NCBI GenBank assembly: GCA_036675565.1
Contig: JAKFER010000090.1
Span: 1 to 16,842, forward strand
Direction: 5' to 3'
Source of the DNA: JACCYQ01 sp036675565
GTDB lineage: Bacteria; Bacteroidota; Bacteroidia; Chitinophagales; Chitinophagaceae
Length of the DNA: 16,842 nt
Under the pieces are notes generated by a model. It worked only from the letters and a program-made list of their open reading frames with translations, made no database searches and was not told where the DNA came from. How positions within the stretch are numbered: position 1 is the stretch's first letter; each line of letters opens with the position of its first letter. Made by a program: the position numbers and the translations under genes. Of this stretch, positions 8,436-16,336 are shown piece by piece.

Positions 8436-9167
8436 TCAGCCTTTAATGATAGCTTTTAGTATATTTTGAATGGTTTCTGATCTTCCTAACGGTTCCAGAA
8501 AAAGATTGAACATATTAACAGCCACAGCCAGCCAGGTGGCAGGATGTTTAAGCTTTCCGTATTTCCATGCTCCTAAAAACAACATAGCCAATATTAATCC
8601 TTCCGAAATATAGAGGGATGGCATGATTTCTACATTGGGCCATTGCTGCCGTTGCATTGCAATATGAACATTTTGCACGCCGCGGCCCAGTGCCGGCATC
8701 ATGATCATAAATACAGTAGATATGAGCCACCATGCATGGTTCTCTATTTGTTTGCGGTGAATGATACTTTTGATTACAGCAAAACCAAACGCAATCATCA
8801 TGGGAATTTCAACTGCGGCTACTCCAAAGAAAAACCAGGGTTCAAAAGGCCCAAAGTTTTCCCGCATGGTTGCTGATCTTTCAGCTGAAACAATATCCCG
8901 ATGCATCATACTCAAGGCTGTCAAGCATACTGCGCCGGCTATGAACATACCAATAATGCCATTGGTTCTGTGTTTTACGATCTGTCCATGTGTGGCATAG
9001 TAAGGTTGTATGATCAGGTATAAATACCAGATGGTTCCTGTCCAGTAATGCACATGAACCGACCAGGCGTTTTCTGAAAAATCACCCCAGTAATCCCTGA
9101 AGATCCCGAATTGCATAAACAGCATGGGGATGATCATGAAAAGATGAAGGGTTTTGTATTTGTTCAT
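8436..9167 (-). CDS. Polytopic membrane protein, possible distant DUF2306 relative
   Basis: A 243-residue protein with about six or seven hydrophobic segments (roughly 8-24, 45-58, 70-88, 112-132, 146-160, 187-205, 208-225) and no signal peptide distinct from the first segment. I do not recognise it outright. It contains H40-x3-G44 at the start of a membrane segment, H66-R67-x2-G70 in the next loop, and K139-x4-H144 with R162 seventeen residues after the His. The DUF2306 protein at 10530-11189 has H57-x3-G61, H84-R85-x2-G88, K139-x4-H144 and R162 in the same order, so the two look homologous. Conserved membrane His residues could bind haem or metal, but this is untested. It lies 65 bases after a DUF418 gene and 38 before the fusion hydrolase. 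Confidence 0.7.
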   Translation of the reverse strand: MNKYKTLHLFMIIPMLFMQFGIFRDYWGDFSENAWSVHVHYWTGTIWYLYLIIQPYYATHGQIVKHRTNGIIGMFIAGAVCLTALSMMHRDIVSAERSATMRENFGPFEPWFFFGVAAVEIPMMIAFGFAVIKSIIHRKQIENHAWWLISTVFMIMMPALGRGVQNVHIAMQRQQWPNVEIMPSLYISEGLILAMLFLGAWKYGKLKHPATWLAVAVNMFNLFLEPLGRSETIQNILKAIIKG

Positions 9168-9232
9168 TCTATTGATCGTTTAACACCTTTTTTTCGGGAA
9201 ATTTTATTTTACCAACCTTCCATAGCCCTTGC

Positions 9233-10516
9233 TCATTGTACAATTTCAGCACTTATTTTCCTACGGTGTATTTCCCTGGAATTTTTCTTAAGAGACAAAA
9301 ACTTTCCATAAGTCAGCATGCGCCATATCCACTCCAATGGACCATAATTAAAGAATCTAAACCATAGTTTACTGTACAAAACCTGGAAGAGAAAAATCAT
9401 TAAGGCCACAGGTATGTAAAAAGTTGGCCCTGCATTTTTTCCCAATCCAAAACCTATCCCGTAATAAATTATCATCGATATAACCGATTGCATAATATAG
9501 TTTGTAAGTGCCATACGACCTACATATCTTAATGGTTTTAATAGAGGGAGAAATTTTGCATTCACATACCATAAAGCTAACGTTGCAGCATAACCGATTG
9601 CCAACGGTGTTACATTCAATGCATAGAATGTTGTATCCAGCAAACCACCCCAGGCCGGAAGACGCTGATCATCAAACTGAAACCAGGCATGTAATAAACC
9701 AGCAGGCAGTCCAATACTCAGGCCCCAGTTGCGCATTTTTTTTATCAATGGCTTGTATTGCTCCAGTTGATTATAAATATGATTTCTACCCACATACAAA
9801 CCAATTAAAAACATGGCAAGGACTTTAACCGGGCGGTTGCTTTCCATCCGAAAAAACCATCCCCACCAGATGCCGCTGCTGTTCCAATCAAGAACTTTGC
9901 TATAACTTTTGTGAACAAGCAGCCATTGTCTTGCATTTTCTTCCGTAATACCCACAAACTGGTCTCTTGCCAGGGCAGCATTTAAAAATGGTTTGGAAAC
10001 ATCCCATCTGCCATGAGTAATAACTTTCAAGAAATCGATCAATAAAGGAGAAAGCAACAAAGAACCTGCAATGATAAATAATGTTTTATCTGCCACATTT
10101 CTGAAAAGCGGGAGGAGCAATCCGAAAACTGCATAAAAAAAAAGTATGTCCCCATCCCATATCAGAAAAGTATGTATCAACCCAAACAACGCCAGGATCA
10201 TCAGTCGCCGGTAAAATAACCGCAAACCATTGGTTCCCCTGTTTTTGTTTTTGAGAAAAATAATGGAAAAGCCTATGCCGAATAACAAAGAAAACAAGGA
10301 GTAAAATTTGCCATCAACCATGGCAAAATGGAACCAACCAAGAATTTTGTCTGCAGCAGCTGTGGGCCATGTTGCTGTTACTTTTGGATCTTGCATGATA
10401 TATTGGGAAAAGACAGCCGAATTGGCTAATAAAATACCGAGCAAGGCAAAACCACGTAATATATCCAGTACATCCGCTCTTTCGTTTGCTGACACAGGAG
10501 AAACAATTGATTTCAT
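9233..10516 (-). CDS. DUF418 (YeiB-type) polytopic membrane protein, copy 1
   Basis: I choose the ATG at 10516 (427 residues). A longer frame from 10567 would overlap the DUF2306 stop, while the chosen start places R13, D18, R21 and G22 at exactly the same residue numbers as in the paralogue at 1282-2544. The signature R-A-D-V-L-D-I-L-R-G-F-A-L-L-G is followed by multiple membrane segments, a shared G-R-W-D loop, F-L-I-G-L-Y-V-G-R, then the C-terminal G-R-M-A-L-T-N-Y-I-M-Q-S and Y-G-P-L-E-W-I-W-R motifs of DUF418. The tail after L-T-Y-G-K is longer and basic (S-R-E-I-H-R-R-K). Biochemical function is unknown. It follows the DUF2306 gene by only 13 bases, the tightest junction of the cluster, so the two are almost certainly co-transcribed. 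Confidence 0.88.
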   Translation of the reverse strand: MKSIVSPVSANERADVLDILRGFALLGILLANSAVFSQYIMQDPKVTATWPTAAADKILGWFHFAMVDGKFYSLFSLLFGIGFSIIFLKNKNRGTNGLRLFYRRLMILALFGLIHTFLIWDGDILFFYAVFGLLLPLFRNVADKTLFIIAGSLLLSPLLIDFLKVITHGRWDVSKPFLNAALARDQFVGITEENARQWLLVHKSYSKVLDWNSSGIWWGWFFRMESNRPVKVLAMFLIGLYVGRNHIYNQLEQYKPLIKKMRNWGLSIGLPAGLLHAWFQFDDQRLPAWGGLLDTTFYALNVTPLAIGYAATLALWYVNAKFLPLLKPLRYVGRMALTNYIMQSVISMIIYYGIGFGLGKNAGPTFYIPVALMIFLFQVLYSKLWFRFFNYGPLEWIWRMLTYGKFLSLKKNSREIHRRKISAEIVQ

Positions 10517-10529
10517 GATACTTGATATG

Positions 10530-11189
10530 TTAGTACTGTTTTTGTTTTTTATAAAAAAGATAAGCAACGGACGGCCACCAAACCATCACGATTTCTGCAA
10601 TGATCAATGGGACAAACGAGAAAAAATATTCATTCACCGTCCTGCGAAAAACAGGATCTTCAATATTGCCGAACAAAAAGTTCAGGGAAACGATATCATC
10701 CAATCTAACGGCAACGAATGCCAGTACACACACATAACTACGTACCATCATTTGCCTGTGCACTTTAATGTTTTTTACTTTAATTGCCTTCCAGGCAAAC
10801 CAGGTTGACAAAAGAGTAAAGACCGTTAAAAGAAATAAGGATATGCGGCAGGGAACGCAGTAACTAACCAGTGATAAACGGAATGCTGAAATGCCTATTA
10901 ATGCCACACCTGCCATATAAAATTTTCCAGACAAACGATGAAAGGCTGTAAATTTTTTACGTATGGCCGGCCAGAATTGCATGGGCCCTAATAATAAAGC
11001 AAGACTGCCGCCAACCAAATGCATAACTATCCAAAGCTGGTTATTAAATAGACTGTTGCCGAAATTCCGGCTGCGATAACCGAAAAAATATGCAATTACA
11101 TTATCTAAAAAGAAATACAATGACAGGAAGATGATCAAAATCCAAAATCCAATAAGTGGTAATGACTTAAGTGTTTTCAATGATTGCAA
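10530..11189 (-). CDS. DUF2306 family membrane protein
   Basis: A 219-residue protein with about six membrane segments and the DUF2306 pattern: H57-L-V-G-G-S at the start of a segment, L-G-P-M-Q-F at 67-72, F-H84-R85-L-S-G-K, K139-N-I-K-V-H144-R-Q-M-M-V-R, and R162. The family has no established function; its conserved His residues resemble those of cytochrome b561-like membrane proteins. The start is uncertain: the frame has no ATG before residue 56, so I use the TTG at 11189; another TTG three codons later is equally possible. It would be the first gene of the long minus-strand cluster, with its start 24 bases downstream of the T-tract of the hairpin at 11213-11272. The next gene (DUF418) starts 13 bases after its stop. 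Confidence 0.82.
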   Translation of the reverse strand: MQSLKTLKSLPLIGFWILIIFLSLYFFLDNVIAYFFGYRSRNFGNSLFNNQLWIVMHLVGGSLALLLGPMQFWPAIRKKFTAFHRLSGKFYMAGVALIGISAFRLSLVSYCVPCRISLFLLTVFTLLSTWFAWKAIKVKNIKVHRQMMVRSYVCVLAFVAVRLDDIVSLNFLFGNIEDPVFRRTVNEYFFSFVPLIIAEIVMVWWPSVAYLFYKKQKQY

Positions 11190-11212
11190 AATTAATTTTC
11201 AAGTGTGCTGAT

Positions 11213-11272
11213 AAAAAAAATGGGTACCATACTAATATTTACTTTGTTTAATGGTAAAATAGTACGGCACCC
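11213..11272 (-). terminator. Strong hairpin plus T8 tract (terminator of the YqcC-like gene or leader attenuator)
   Basis: Read on the minus strand, arm GGGTGCCGTACTA (11272-11260) pairs with TAGTATGGTACCC (11234-11222) over 13 positions, two of them G-U; an inner TTTAC/GTAAA pairing shortens the loop. Seven bases of the stem are GC, and after one A follows a run of eight T (11220-11213). On the plus strand the two wobble pairs would become A-C mismatches, so the structure is built for minus-strand RNA. It lies 48 bases after the YqcC-like stop and 23 bases before the DUF2306 TTG start. Confidence 0.8.
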
Positions 11273-11320
11273 CGGTTTGGTTGATTAGGCCCTCGCTCTC
11301 TTAAAGCTTCATTAAATTAT

Positions 11321-11623
11321 CTAAATAGCATCAATTTCAATGAGTAATGCCATTATTTTTTTATCCATCATTTCTTCGCCTGCAAATTTTTTAACCTGCA
11401 ATGCGATATAATTATCATGACTTTTAAAAGGAAAATCTGCCGTCTGCATACAACGATTGGGCATATATACAAACTGTAACCATTCTAAAAAATTCACCTC
11501 ATTCCATATCTTCTCTTCTTTGAATTCATGAACCCAGTCCGGGGATGTTTTTTTCCAAAGACCCTGGTGCATTAATTCTTTTTTTAATTCTTCTAATTTG
11601 ATATGTAAATCGTTTTCAATCAT
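11321..11623 (-). CDS. YqcC-like protein (DUF446)
   Basis: A small cytoplasmic protein of 100 residues from the ATG at 11623; a TTG at 11644 would add seven residues and is less likely. It is all-helical in character: an amphipathic N-terminal helix (L-E-E-L-K-K-E-L) with W-K-K after it, a central L-E-W-L-Q-F-V-Y-M-P block at about 46-55, an aromatic N-Y-I-A-L segment, and a C-terminal helix ending L-L-I-E-I-D-A-I. This order matches Escherichia coli YqcC (P-L-E-W-L-Q-W-V-L-I-P and a final L-E-K-L-D-A-L). In gammaproteobacteria yqcC lies next to the tRNA pseudouridine synthase gene truC; no such gene is present here. The function is unknown. It is transcribed away from the kinase gene and ends in the hairpin at 11213-11272, so it is probably its own transcription unit. 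Confidence 0.78.
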   Translation of the reverse strand: MIENDLHIKLEELKKELMHQGLWKKTSPDWVHEFKEEKIWNEVNFLEWLQFVYMPNRCMQTADFPFKSHDNYIALQVKKFAGEEMMDKKIMALLIEIDAI

Positions 11624-11814
11624 GAATAATAATACCTGCTTCAATATACAGCTCCCTGTTTATAGTAAAAACGGGTATTTAGGCAATGGTAAACTGACTT
11701 ATTAAACGGTCAAAGCATGAGATTCACCTTGATTGCCCTTTGGTGACCTGTTATCTGGCTTATTATAAAAATGATTCATTAAATTTTGTAACTTCTCATC
11801 TGTTTTAAAAACCA

Positions 11815-14800
11815 TTGAAACTAGGAATATCATACCTGCTAACTGCCTGCTGCCTACTGCTGATGGTGAAACAAAGCCATTCGCAACAGCTGATATTCCA
11901 TAATTTAAATATGCAGCAAGGCCTGGCGAATAACAATACCAACGATGCATGTTTTGATAAAAACGGGTATGTTTGGATCACATCTTTGAACGGGTTAAAC
12001 CTGTTTGATGGCAAAAATGTATTTCACTTTAATAAACAATCACATCCTGAATTACCTGTCAACCAATTATCAAGCATCAGCTGTGATAGCCGCAATCGTA
12101 TTTGGGTTTGCAGTGATTTCGGGCTGGCCATGCTCGATGAGCACAGAAAAGTTAACTCAATAGTTATTAATGAAGTGGGGCAAAGCAAAGATGTTGATTT
12201 TTGCTTTGAAGTGCTCAATAAGGGCATGGTAATCATTGGTGAAAACAAAAATTATTTCCTTCCTCATAATCAATCCAAAGTACAACACACACCCTGGCTT
12301 GATAAGATTTTAAATGGAATAAAAGTTACCAGTGTAAACAAAATTAATGATGCTGATTTCCTGCTTCAACAGCAGGATAGAATTGTGTTGATCGATTTTC
12401 TAAACCAAAAAATAAAATTTGAATTGAGGCTGGAAAATCTTGCCAGCCTGTGTGTATTAAATAATGATGAATTGTTGGCAGTAACCCAAAACTTTGTACT
12501 GCATCGAATACATTTCAGGGTAAATAAAATCATAAAAACACACAAAGATTTAAAAAATCAATTTGGCCAGTTTATCAGGTCACAGGTTAGGGCAATGATC
12601 AAAGCTGCCAATGGAAAAGTTTATTTATCTACAAAAGGGGAAGGATTGATTGAATATGATCTTGAAAAAAATGTATTGACAACATATCAGGCAAATGTAA
12701 AAATTCCTAATACAATCAGTACCAATGTGATTCATCTGGCTTCGGCTAATGATGATGGTTACATTGTATTTACCTCGGAACTGGGCATTCAATATACAAA
12801 TGTCAACAACTTTGGTTTTCAACGCCAAATTTACGCTCATACAGGAAAGGATGAAGTATTTTTTGAAGCAGTAAAAAGTGTGCTGCAGGACAAACGCAAA
12901 CAGTTATGGATAAGTGCCGCTAATAAACTGATAAAAACAGATTCGAACGGGAACAAGGCGCTCATTTTAAATAAAACATCTGGCAATATTTTATCGCGTC
13001 CACTTCAAATGGATATAGATAACCAGGATCATATTTGGGTTCCTTTTAGAAATGACGGTTTATATGTTTATGATCTTTCGGGCAACATGGTAAAAAAATT
13101 TACCCGCAATAACATTCCTAAACCTGTTGAATCTTTACGCTTGATCAAAAAGATAAAAGGTCCTTACCTGCTGGTTGGTACAGACGAGGGTTTGTTTACC
13201 ATTCATTCAAAATCATTTAAGTTAGACAGTACGACATTCAGATTTCTTGAAACAACTTTAGAAAAAGAGCGGATTGTCGACATCCTTTCCTCCGGTGAGG
13301 ATATTTGGATTTCCACATCCCCCAATGGATCGTTATGGCATTATAATATGCTGACAAAAAAAATTATCCAATTCACCGAAAAAGACGGATTGCCATCAAA
13401 CAGGATATATTGCCTGGCTGAGTCTCCTACAGGCGATATTTATGTAGGAACCTATGAAGGTTTATCCATCATAAGGAATGGTAGAATAATAAAAACGTTA
13501 ACTACTAAAAATGGCTTAATAAATCCGAGGGTTGATAATATCCAGGTTGATGAAAATGGCATTGCCTGGATCACCAATCATAACGCAATTATAAAATATA
13601 ACCTGGCAAAAGAAAGCATTCAATATTTTGATGAGCGCAATGGAATCCTGAATTTTTCTTTTTCCATTGGGGCGGCATTTCAAACAAATGATAAAGAAAT
13701 ACTTTTTGGTACAACGAATGGTTTAATAAAGTTTCAACCGGCTTTAGTAAATCAAAAAATAATTCAATCCAAAATTATCATCAACCGGTTGCTTGATGAT
13801 AATTTGATGCAAAACCTGACCACGGAAAATAATTTTAAACTGCCTTATCATGATGCCAAAATAAATTTCTATTTCACCAATTCTGACCTCATTGCCGGAA
13901 GCAGAATTATGTACAGGTATTTATTAGAAGGCCTGGATAAAAACTGGAGTGAACCTACTCCCAATCACCAGATCACTTATAACCTTTCACCCGGGGATTA
14001 TACTTTTCGATTGCAGGCTTCATATAACTCCTCTGATTGGGTTGAAAGCGAGAATATTGCTTCATTTACAATTGTACCCCCCTTCTGGCGAAGTCTGTGG
14101 TTTTTAACACTTTTAATATCATTAATTATACTAACCGCATTTTTTATTCATACCACAACTAAAAAAAGGAAATCAAGAACTGAAGGACAAAAGTTGGTTG
14201 AGTACTTTGCTACGAACGACAATCACTATTCAAACATTGATGATCTGTTATGGGATATGGCAAGAAATATCGTTTCCCGGTTGGGTTTTGAGGATTGTGT
14301 AATATACCTGGCCAAAGAAGATGGACAAACGCTGGTTCAAAAGGCTGCTGCCGGGCCAAAAAATCCGGGTGAAAAACAACTGATTAATTTATTGGAAATA
14401 CCCATTGGAAAAGGGATTGTAGGAACATCTGCGGCTACCAAAAAACCTGTTTTGGTAAAAGATACAACTATGGATAACCGGTATATAAGGGATGATGCCA
14501 GCCGGTTATCTGAATTGGCAGTCCCGATAATTTACAATAATGAATTATTGGGGGTGATAGATTCGGAAAACAGCAAAAAGAATTTTTATACCTATGAACA
14601 TGTACGCATTATTTCTACAGTGGCAGCCATTTCAGCTGATAAAATTGCCAGTCTGAAAGCTAAAAATATTTTAGAAATCCAGGAAAACAGGTTAAAAGAA
14701 TTAAATCACCAAATGAATGAAACCAGGTTGAGTGCAATCCGGGCACAAATGAATCCGCATTTTTTATTTAATAGTTTAAATGCCATACAGGAATGTATCA

Positions 14801-15372
14801 TTTCAGAAAAATATGATGCGGCGTATGAATACCTCTCCAGGTTTTCAAAACTTTTGCGCCTGGTATTAAATCATTCAGAAAAAAATTTTATATCCTTAAA
14901 TGAAGAACTTGAAACCATTCAACTTTATCTTTCGCTGGAGGAATTAAGATTCAATCACACTTTTACATATGAAATTGTTGTTAACGATAATATTGAAACT
15001 GATGATGTGATGGTACCTTCTCTTTTATTACAGCCATTTGTAGAAAATGCTATCTGGCATGGTTTAATTAATAAAGAAGGAAACAAAAAACTAAAACTTT
15101 CTTTTAGGGAAGAAAATAACATGATGCAATGTATAATTGAAGATAACGGTATAGGACGGAAAAGATCTGCATGGATTAAAGAACAAAAACTGGGTGCCAA
15201 TCAATTTGCCAGCAGAGGAACATTGTTATCCGAAAAAAGAATTCAAATATTGAATCAGCAATTCTCAAACATGGCCCAGATTGAAACCATTGATCATTAT
15301 GACCAGGGTCAAAAATCCATTGGTACAAGCGTAATTATAACTTTACCTATGGACATTGATAACACTTTTTAA
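11815..15372 (+). CDS. Membrane sensor histidine kinase: Reg_prop propeller, Y_Y_Y, TM, GAF, LytS-type kinase
   Basis: The start is a TTG at 11815. It is chosen because it gives a complete signal peptide (M-K-L-G-I-S-Y-L-L... to about residue 24), whereas the first ATG (codon 17) would cut into it. Residues about 25-660 carry repeated propeller blades (V-W-I-T-S-L-N-G-L, I-W-V-C-S-D-F-G-L, I-Y-V-G-T-Y-E-G-L, A-W-I-T-N). A Y_Y_Y domain follows (about 665-755), then one membrane helix (761-779), a GAF domain (about 799-945, with G-K-G-I-V-G-T-S and V-I-D-S-E-N), a short coiled coil, and a His_kinase domain with H982 in M-N-P-H-F-L-F-N-S-L-N. The ATPase part has N1078 in F-V-E-N-A-I-W-H-G and D1110-N-G-I-G. 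It senses a periplasmic ligand and phosphorylates the LytTR regulator 10 bases downstream. The ligand is unknown. Confidence 0.92.
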   Translation: MKLGISYLLTACCLLLMVKQSHSQQLIFHNLNMQQGLANNNTNDACFDKNGYVWITSLNGLNLFDGKNVFHFNKQSHPELPVNQLSSISCDSRNRIWVCSDFGLAMLDEHRKVNSIVINEVGQSKDVDFCFEVLNKGMVIIGENKNYFLPHNQSKVQHTPWLDKILNGIKVTSVNKINDADFLLQQQDRIVLIDFLNQKIKFELRLENLASLCVLNNDELLAVTQNFVLHRIHFRVNKIIKTHKDLKNQFGQFIRSQVRAMIKAANGKVYLSTKGEGLIEYDLEKNVLTTYQANVKIPNTISTNVIHLASANDDGYIVFTSELGIQYTNVNNFGFQRQIYAHTGKDEVFFEAVKSVLQDKRKQLWISAANKLIKTDSNGNKALILNKTSGNILSRPLQMDIDNQDHIWVPFRNDGLYVYDLSGNMVKKFTRNNIPKPVESLRLIKKIKGPYLLVGTDEGLFTIHSKSFKLDSTTFRFLETTLEKERIVDILSSGEDIWISTSPNGSLWHYNMLTKKIIQFTEKDGLPSNRIYCLAESPTGDIYVGTYEGLSIIRNGRIIKTLTTKNGLINPRVDNIQVDENGIAWITNHNAIIKYNLAKESIQYFDERNGILNFSFSIGAAFQTNDKEILFGTTNGLIKFQPALVNQKIIQSKIIINRLLDDNLMQNLTTENNFKLPYHDAKINFYFTNSDLIAGSRIMYRYLLEGLDKNWSEPTPNHQITYNLSPGDYTFRLQASYNSSDWVESENIASFTIVPPFWRSLWFLTLLISLIILTAFFIHTTTKKRKSRTEGQKLVEYFATNDNHYSNIDDLLWDMARNIVSRLGFEDCVIYLAKEDGQTLVQKAAAGPKNPGEKQLINLLEIPIGKGIVGTSAATKKPVLVKDTTMDNRYIRDDASRLSELAVPIIYNNELLGVIDSENSKKNFYTYEHVRIISTVAAISADKIASLKAKNILEIQENRLKELNHQMNETRLSAIRAQMNPHFLFNSLNAIQECIISEKYDAAYEYLSRFSKLLRLVLNHSEKNFISLNEELETIQLYLSLEELRFNHTFTYEIVVNDNIETDDVMVPSLLLQPFVENAIWHGLINKEGNKKLKLSFREENNMMQCIIEDNGIGRKRSAWIKEQKLGANQFASRGTLLSEKRIQILNQQFSNMAQIETIDHYDQGQKSIGTSVIITLPMDIDNTF

Positions 15373-15382
15373 TACCTAAAGG

Positions 15383-16141
15383 ATGATAAGGATACTTATA
15401 GTTGATGATGAACCTGCAGCAGGAAATATTCTTAAATTCTTGCTGGAAAAGCACATCAAACATAAAAAAGAAATTGTTTATAGTAGCAACCCATCCAATG
15501 CACTGGAGTTGCTTACCTCTTTTAAGCCGACATTGGTCATGCTGGATATTGAAATGCCTGAAATGAATGCATTCGATTTTTTAAATAAGGCTGGTGAATG
15601 GAATTTTGATGTAATATTTACAACAGCCTATGATAAATACGCAATAAAAGCCATTCGCTTTAGCGCATTGGATTACCTGTTAAAACCTATTGATGTAAAC
15701 GAATTAAAGGATGCCATTCAAAAGCATATCACAAACAAACAGGATCATCATTTGCACCCGCAAAAAAAGTTGATTGGTTCACTGATGTATAATCTTCACC
15801 AACAGGACATAGCAGATTTTCAACTAGCCATATCCGTTAAAGAAGGTGTATTTCTTATTAAATTAAAACATATTGTTTGCCTGCAGGGGCAAAACAATTA
15901 CACAAAATTCTTTTTCGACAACCAGAAACCATTACTGGTGGCCAAAACAATAAAGGAATATGAAGAAGTATTAAGTGAACACCATTTTATCAGGGTACAT
16001 AAATCCTACCTGGTAAACAGTACGCATGTAAAAAAAATTGATAAGGAAGGAATATTGTGGTTGAATAATGAAATGCAGGTAGCTGTATCCCGGCGAAGGA
16101 AGAGTGAGATTATGGAACTGTTTGACTACAGAGAAATGTAA
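15383..16141 (+). CDS. LytTR-family response regulator
   Basis: A 252-residue protein. The receiver domain (1-115) has the acidic pair D8-D9, phospho-acceptor D55 in M-L-D-I-E-M-P, T81 and K101 in L-L-K-P, so it should be phosphorylatable. The usual Gly of the M-P-x-x-x-G loop is Ala here (E-M-N-A-F-D-F-L). A linker of about 35 residues leads to a LytTR DNA-binding domain (about 148-250) with L-Q-G-Q-N-N-Y-T-K, F-I-R-V-H-K-S-Y-L-V-N and V-A-V-S-R-R-R. It follows the kinase stop by 10 bases and is its obvious partner; AAAGG just before the ATG is too close for a standard Shine-Dalgarno site. Targets are unknown; the hydrolase cluster, oriented away from the pair, is a positional candidate only. 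Confidence 0.93.
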   Translation: MIRILIVDDEPAAGNILKFLLEKHIKHKKEIVYSSNPSNALELLTSFKPTLVMLDIEMPEMNAFDFLNKAGEWNFDVIFTTAYDKYAIKAIRFSALDYLLKPIDVNELKDAIQKHITNKQDHHLHPQKKLIGSLMYNLHQQDIADFQLAISVKEGVFLIKLKHIVCLQGQNNYTKFFFDNQKPLLVAKTIKEYEEVLSEHHFIRVHKSYLVNSTHVKKIDKEGILWLNNEMQVAVSRRRKSEIMELFDYREM

Positions 16142-16184
16142 GAAATATAGTCAACTATTTGAGGACGAGACAAGTATAAAAACA

Positions 16185-16218
16185 AAAAAGCCTCTCAGCA
16201 TAAGCTGAAAGGCTTTTT
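16185..16218. terminator. Bidirectional intrinsic terminator
   Basis: Stem arms GCCTCTCAGC (16190-16199) and GCTGAAAGGC (16204-16213) pair with one C-A mismatch around the loop ATAA. Five A precede and five T follow the stem, so it works in both directions. It ends the kinase/regulator operon on the plus strand, 43 bases after the regulator stop, and the rRNA operon on the minus strand, starting 8 bases after the 5S 3' end. Sharing one hairpin between convergent units is common. Confidence 0.9.
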
Positions 16219-16225
16219 AAATAAA

Positions 16226-16336
16226 TATGGCAGTTACCTACTCTCCCAGAACTAAATCCAGTACCATGGGCCATGAGGGGCTTAACTTCTCTGTTCGGTA
16301 TGGGAAGAGGTGAACACCCTCGGTAAAACCACCATA
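16226..16336 (-). rRNA. rrf: 5S ribosomal RNA, complete
   Basis: Read on the minus strand this 111-base segment begins TATGGTGG and ends CTGCCATA; these ends pair to form helix I (eight pairs, two of them G-U). Between them lie the canonical 5S landmarks, including the C-C-G-A-A-C segment of loop C and the G-G-G-A-G-A-G-T-A-G-G stretch near the 3' end. It is the last gene of an rRNA operon transcribed leftwards. Ends are set by the terminal helix and could be off by one or two bases. Confidence 0.96.

Noticed and set aside
10308..10808. 166-codon plus-strand open frame across the DUF418/DUF2306 junction
   Set aside because: It lies antisense to two membrane proteins with clear family motifs; its Lys/Asn/His-rich translation is a shadow of the opposite strand.
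11724..11746. TCACC/GGTGA inverted repeat in the divergent intergenic region
   Set aside because: Only five pairs with a 13-base loop and no second copy; too weak to call an operator.
11781..11788. AAATTTTG upstream of the kinase resembles the Bacteroidota -7 box (TAnnTTTG)
   Set aside because: It misses the first base and no TTTG-like -33 element lies at the right distance; in AT-rich DNA this match is expected by chance.
11702..11950. 82-codon open frame on the minus strand over the kinase start
   Set aside because: It overlaps the signal peptide and first blade of a well-supported gene, and its translation shows no domain character.
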